The notes beneath the pieces are model-generated. The model ran no database searches and was not told where the DNA came from. It worked only from the letters and a program-made list of their open reading frames with translations. The translations under genes and the position numbers were made by a program. A DNA stretch of 26,201 bases, from positions 1 to 26,201 of the forward strand of contig JAVBOF010000086.1 of NCBI GenBank assembly GCA_031550915.1. The letters are read 5' to 3'. This DNA is from JAVBOF01 sp031550915. GTDB lineage: Bacteria > Bacillota > Clostridia > Christensenellales > MGBC116941. Every line of letters starts with the position of its first letter. The first letter of the stretch is position 1. Of this stretch, positions 24,275-26,201 are shown piece after piece.

Positions 24275-25138
24275 TTACTCCGGTATAAGTTCTTCTGCGG
24301 GCAAGACCGTCGGCTGTTCAGTCGGCTGTTCAGTGGCTATACTGTCCACCTTCTTTTCTGTATCCACTGCATTTTCGGGAGCTATCGGTTTTATTAGCGT
24401 TAGCGGGTCAACGGCTTCGCCGTCTATATAGATTTCAAAAAACATCGGGGTGCCCTTTTTTGCCGTTCCCAATACCTGGCCGCGCTTCAAAGTCTGTCCG
24501 GGCGAAGCTTCCATCTTGCCTTCGAAATAATAAGCCGAATATACCGAATCGTTATGCCTTGCGACTATTATTGAAAGCCCGGGGATATTGACGCCGCTGT
24601 CTTCCAAAACTGCATCCGCGGCCAGCTTTACCTTATTATCCTTATCTATGCCTATGGTTATGCCGGTTAAGCCGTTCTCTCCAAACTTCTCTATAACTTC
24701 ACCTTCAACGGGCATTTGCCATTTTATATTACGCTTCAAATAGGTATCGCCGAGGCTTTCACTTTGAATTATGCTGACAAACTGGAGCTTTCCGATATCC
24801 GGATTCATCTTCATTTCGCTCGGTACAAGGCTTTTCGCGCTCGCGGGCATGATCTGGTCGGTCGTTCGCATGGCAAGCATGGCTACGCAGATGACGACCA
24901 CCACCGCAAGCATTATAATCATGGCCTTATCGCCCTTCTTTGCCCCTGTACCAGTGCTGAATCCGCTTACAAAATCCTTCCAGCGCTTTCTTCCGCTCTT
25001 TCTTGTTACGCGTATATTATCTTTTGCCGGCTCGTCGAATACTTTTTCTGATGTTTGCGCAGCTTCCTGTTTATACTGTCTGTAATTTATGAATGGACTG
25101 GTTTCCAGGCGCTGTATATCGCGATTGCCTTCCGACAT
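24275..25138 (-). CDS. Membrane-anchored degenerate LytM/M23-domain protein, SpoIVFA-like
   Basis: A 287-residue protein: basic cytoplasmic N-terminus (1-70), one membrane segment (about 71-91), linker, a LytM-like domain (about 141-250) and a Pro/Glu/Thr-rich tail with a TEQP repeat. The domain has the family scaffold ('PVEGEVIEKFGENG', 'GQTLKRGQVLG', 'EAVDPLTLI'), but the zinc ligands are missing: the HxH position reads 'PMFFE' and the first His is absent, so it cannot be an active M23 peptidase. This pattern and the location near mreCD resemble SpoIVFA, the mother-cell partner that holds the SpoIVFB protease in check during pro-sigma-K processing; SpoIIQ-like proteins are the alternative. 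No spoIVFB is adjacent. AAGGAGGT is seven bases before the ATG. A possible sigma-E promoter lies upstream. Confidence 0.65.
   Translation of the reverse strand: MSEGNRDIQRLETSPFINYRQYKQEAAQTSEKVFDEPAKDNIRVTRKSGRKRWKDFVSGFSTGTGAKKGDKAMIIMLAVVVVICVAMLAMRTTDQIMPASAKSLVPSEMKMNPDIGKLQFVSIIQSESLGDTYLKRNIKWQMPVEGEVIEKFGENGLTGITIGIDKDNKVKLAADAVLEDSGVNIPGLSIIVARHNDSVYSAYYFEGKMEASPGQTLKRGQVLGTAKKGTPMFFEIYIDGEAVDPLTLIKPIAPENAVDTEKKVDSIATEQPTEQPTVLPAEELIPE
24311..24334. repeat. 12-bp tandem duplication in the LytM-domain gene
   Basis: CGGCTGTTCAGT occurs twice in a row and encodes the Thr-Glu-Gln-Pro repeat in the C-terminal tail. Being in frame, copy-number change would lengthen or shorten the tail by four residues. 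Confidence 0.85.
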
Positions 25139-25167
25139 GCCATGTACCTCCTTATAGCTTCTGGTAC

Positions 25168-25196
25168 ATTATATTGGTATATCCGGTCGAATATTA
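25168..25196 (-). promoter_or_regulatory. Candidate sigma-E promoter of the LytM-domain gene
   Basis: On the minus strand, TAATATT (25190-25196) fits the sigma-E -35 pattern (kmATATT), with a 14-base spacer and AATATAAT (25168-25175) against CATACAmT (six of eight). The ribosome binding site begins 15 bases further. No good sigma-A pair is visible here. Confidence 0.35.
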
Positions 25197-25253
25197 TAGA
25201 TAATACGCAAATATATTGTTTTTTTTCCAGGCACCAAACAATGTGCTTTATAT

Positions 25254-25286
25254 AAAAAACGCGAACTAATAGCAAAAGTACGCGTT
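25254..25286 (-). terminator. Second terminator downstream of tRNA-Val
   Basis: AACGCG (25258-25263) pairs with CGCGTT (25281-25286), with a run of T following on the minus strand. It stands between the tRNA and the LytM-domain gene, in tandem with the hairpin at 25341-25381. The sequence between the two hairpins shows no gene. Confidence 0.55.
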
Positions 25287-25340
25287 CTTGGGTTTTGTTG
25301 GTGTAATGCATTGACTATATAGATGGCGCTTCGGTGGGGT

Positions 25341-25381
25341 AAAAAAATATCGCACATCACCTACATATGACGCGCGATATT
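25341..25381 (-). terminator. Terminator of tRNA-Val
   Basis: An 8-bp stem (AATATCGC at 25346-25353 with 25374-25381) is followed on the minus strand by a run of seven T, about 20 bases after the tRNA 3' end. Confidence 0.8.
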
Positions 25382-25400
25382 GTGAGCGGATACTGTCCGC

Positions 25401-25476
25401 TGGTGGTCTGTACTGGGCTCGAACCAGCGACCCCTGCGATGTGAACACAGTGCTCTACCAACTGAGCTAACAGACC
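25401..25476 (-). tRNA. tRNA-Val (anticodon CAC)
   Basis: On the minus strand the sequence folds as a full cloverleaf: a perfect 7-bp acceptor stem (GGTCTGT/ACAGACC), D arm GCTC/GAGC, anticodon stem CTGTG/CGCAG with loop TTCACAT (anticodon CAC, reading GUG), a 5-base variable loop, and T arm GCTGG/CCAGT around TTCGAGC. The CCA end is encoded (25401-25403). It begins 35 bases after the peptidoglycan-binding gene with no terminator between, so it may be co-transcribed with it. A small hairpin (25385-25390 with 25396-25401) touches the CCA end and may matter for 3' processing. Confidence 0.95.
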
Positions 25477-25511
25477 GTATATCTCTATTTTAAATCAATG
25501 GACGATAAATA

Positions 25512-26201
25512 TCAACCATCCGATTCACCGGAAAGACTATCTATATTTTCCTGGTGCTCGGCGTCTATAAACCCGTCAATATCGGAAACCGATCCGCTGA
25601 AATACAGTTCCATTTCAATATCTTGAGCATTTTGGGATACACTGTCATCACCCGAAAGTGAATCAAAAAGCATGGATCCGGCGATGTTGATATCTCCGAT
25701 CTGCACTATGACAGTCCGCTTTTGCCAGCCCGACTTTGCCTTTGCAATGCTATTGTAGATATTCAAATCATCGGACGTCATACATTTTACCAATGCGAAA
25801 TCCCTGCCGCCAGTCCTTGTTATGTTGAATTCCAGGCCGGTTCCGTAATCGACTATAGTAGCGTTGCTTCCTTCCAAAAAGACGTTTGCGACGCCATCGT
25901 GCCAGTTCGTTTTTTCAAACGATAAACCGACATCGTACTTCTTTTTTGGCATTTGCGGTAGCTGCTTCCCGCTGGCGGGTGTATTGAACAGGGCTTCGTT
26001 GGAAAAGAGCAAAGTGGAGGTATCGGTATCAAATACATCGGTTTTATTCAAGGCGTTTTTTAACTGGAAATTTTGCATTGCAAGTATCGTAAAGCCGCCA
26101 AAACGGCTCGTTGGTTTATAGTTATAATAACCAAGGTCAGCAAGTCTCTTCTGCACGCATCGCGCCGTTGGGGAGATATCATCCAGATTCAGCGGTGCGC
26201 C
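25512..26201 (-). CDS. Peptidoglycan-binding-domain protein, C-terminal part (cut by window edge)
   Basis: The frame is open to the right edge, so the N-terminus is missing; about 229 residues are visible. Near the edge, 'VQKRLADLGYYNYKPTSRFGGFT' followed by 'AMQNFQ' is a PG_binding_1 repeat, a three-helix module that binds cell-wall peptidoglycan. The remaining part (about 170 residues) is polar, ends in an acidic Ser/Asp-rich tail and matches nothing I know. The protein is probably exported; its signal or catalytic domain would be upstream, outside the window. A GTG at 26156 is not the start, since the module begins before it. Confidence 0.75.
   Translation of the reverse strand, partial: GAPLNLDDISPTARCVQKRLADLGYYNYKPTSRFGGFTILAMQNFQLKNALNKTDVFDTDTSTLLFSNEALFNTPASGKQLPQMPKKKYDVGLSFEKTNWHDGVANVFLEGSNATIVDYGTGLEFNITRTGGRDFALVKCMTSDDLNIYNSIAKAKSGWQKRTVIVQIGDINIAGSMLFDSLSGDDSVSQNAQDIEMELYFSGSVSDIDGFIDAEHQENIDSLSGESDG

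Noticed and set aside
24311..24334. Tandem repeat as part of a CRISPR or satellite array
   Set aside because: Only two 12-bp copies, in frame within a coding region.

Overview
The window reads as chromosomal DNA of a spore-forming member of the Clostridia. The evidence is a set of sporulation genes (spoVAD, yunB, a BofC-like gene and a SpoIVFA-like gene), the clostridial SCIFF ranthipeptide pair scfA/scfB next to yajC, and the order yebC - BofC-like - ruvCAB - queA - tgt - yajC, which I recognise from clostridial genomes. Base composition is moderate. I cannot name a genus. There is no phage, insertion sequence, CRISPR array or rRNA, and no gene-free stretch longer than about 300 bases.

Layout, left to right. 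(1) 1-4215, minus strand: the first 92 codons of spoVAD, then a class A penicillin-binding protein with an unusually long disordered cytoplasmic N-terminus. (2) 4355-6976, plus: yunB, a Nudix-like protein, yebC and a membrane-anchored BofC-domain protein whose ribosome binding site lies inside the yebC terminator hairpin. (3) 7005-11130: an amino-acid block, with proA on plus behind a perfect consensus promoter, facing argG-argH on minus across a shared terminator. It separates the BofC-like gene from ruvC. (4) 11219-15622, plus: ruvC, ruvA, ruvB (Holliday junction processing) and queA, tgt (queuosine tRNA modification). (5) 15637-16614, plus: yajC (Sec accessory subunit) with its own promoter, then a small TIGR04086-type membrane protein. 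(6) 16763-17590, minus: a secreted protein with one bacterial-repeat and two fibronectin type III domains and a doubtful start codon. (7) 17772-19946, plus: strong promoter, scfA (44-residue precursor with seven cysteines), scfB (radical SAM/SPASM maturase) and a gamma-carbonic-anhydrase-type protein. (8) 20073-24193, plus: mreC, mreD, mrdA (cell elongation), with a 28-bp perfect palindrome between mreD and mrdA. (9) 24275-26201, minus: a degenerate LytM-domain membrane protein resembling SpoIVFA, tRNA-Val(CAC) with two terminators behind it, and the C-terminal part of a peptidoglycan-binding-domain protein.

How the genes fit together: most are housekeeping (envelope synthesis, DNA repair, tRNA modification, Arg/Pro synthesis) mixed with sporulation genes. 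The real specialised system is the SCIFF ranthipeptide locus, a known family. I did not find a convincingly new multi-gene system. The most interesting observations are local: the seventh cysteine of the SCIFF peptide, the hairpin between scfA and scfB, the hairpin that would hide the BofC-like start, the palindrome before mrdA, the long disordered N-terminus of the class A PBP, and the frequent use of TTG starts.
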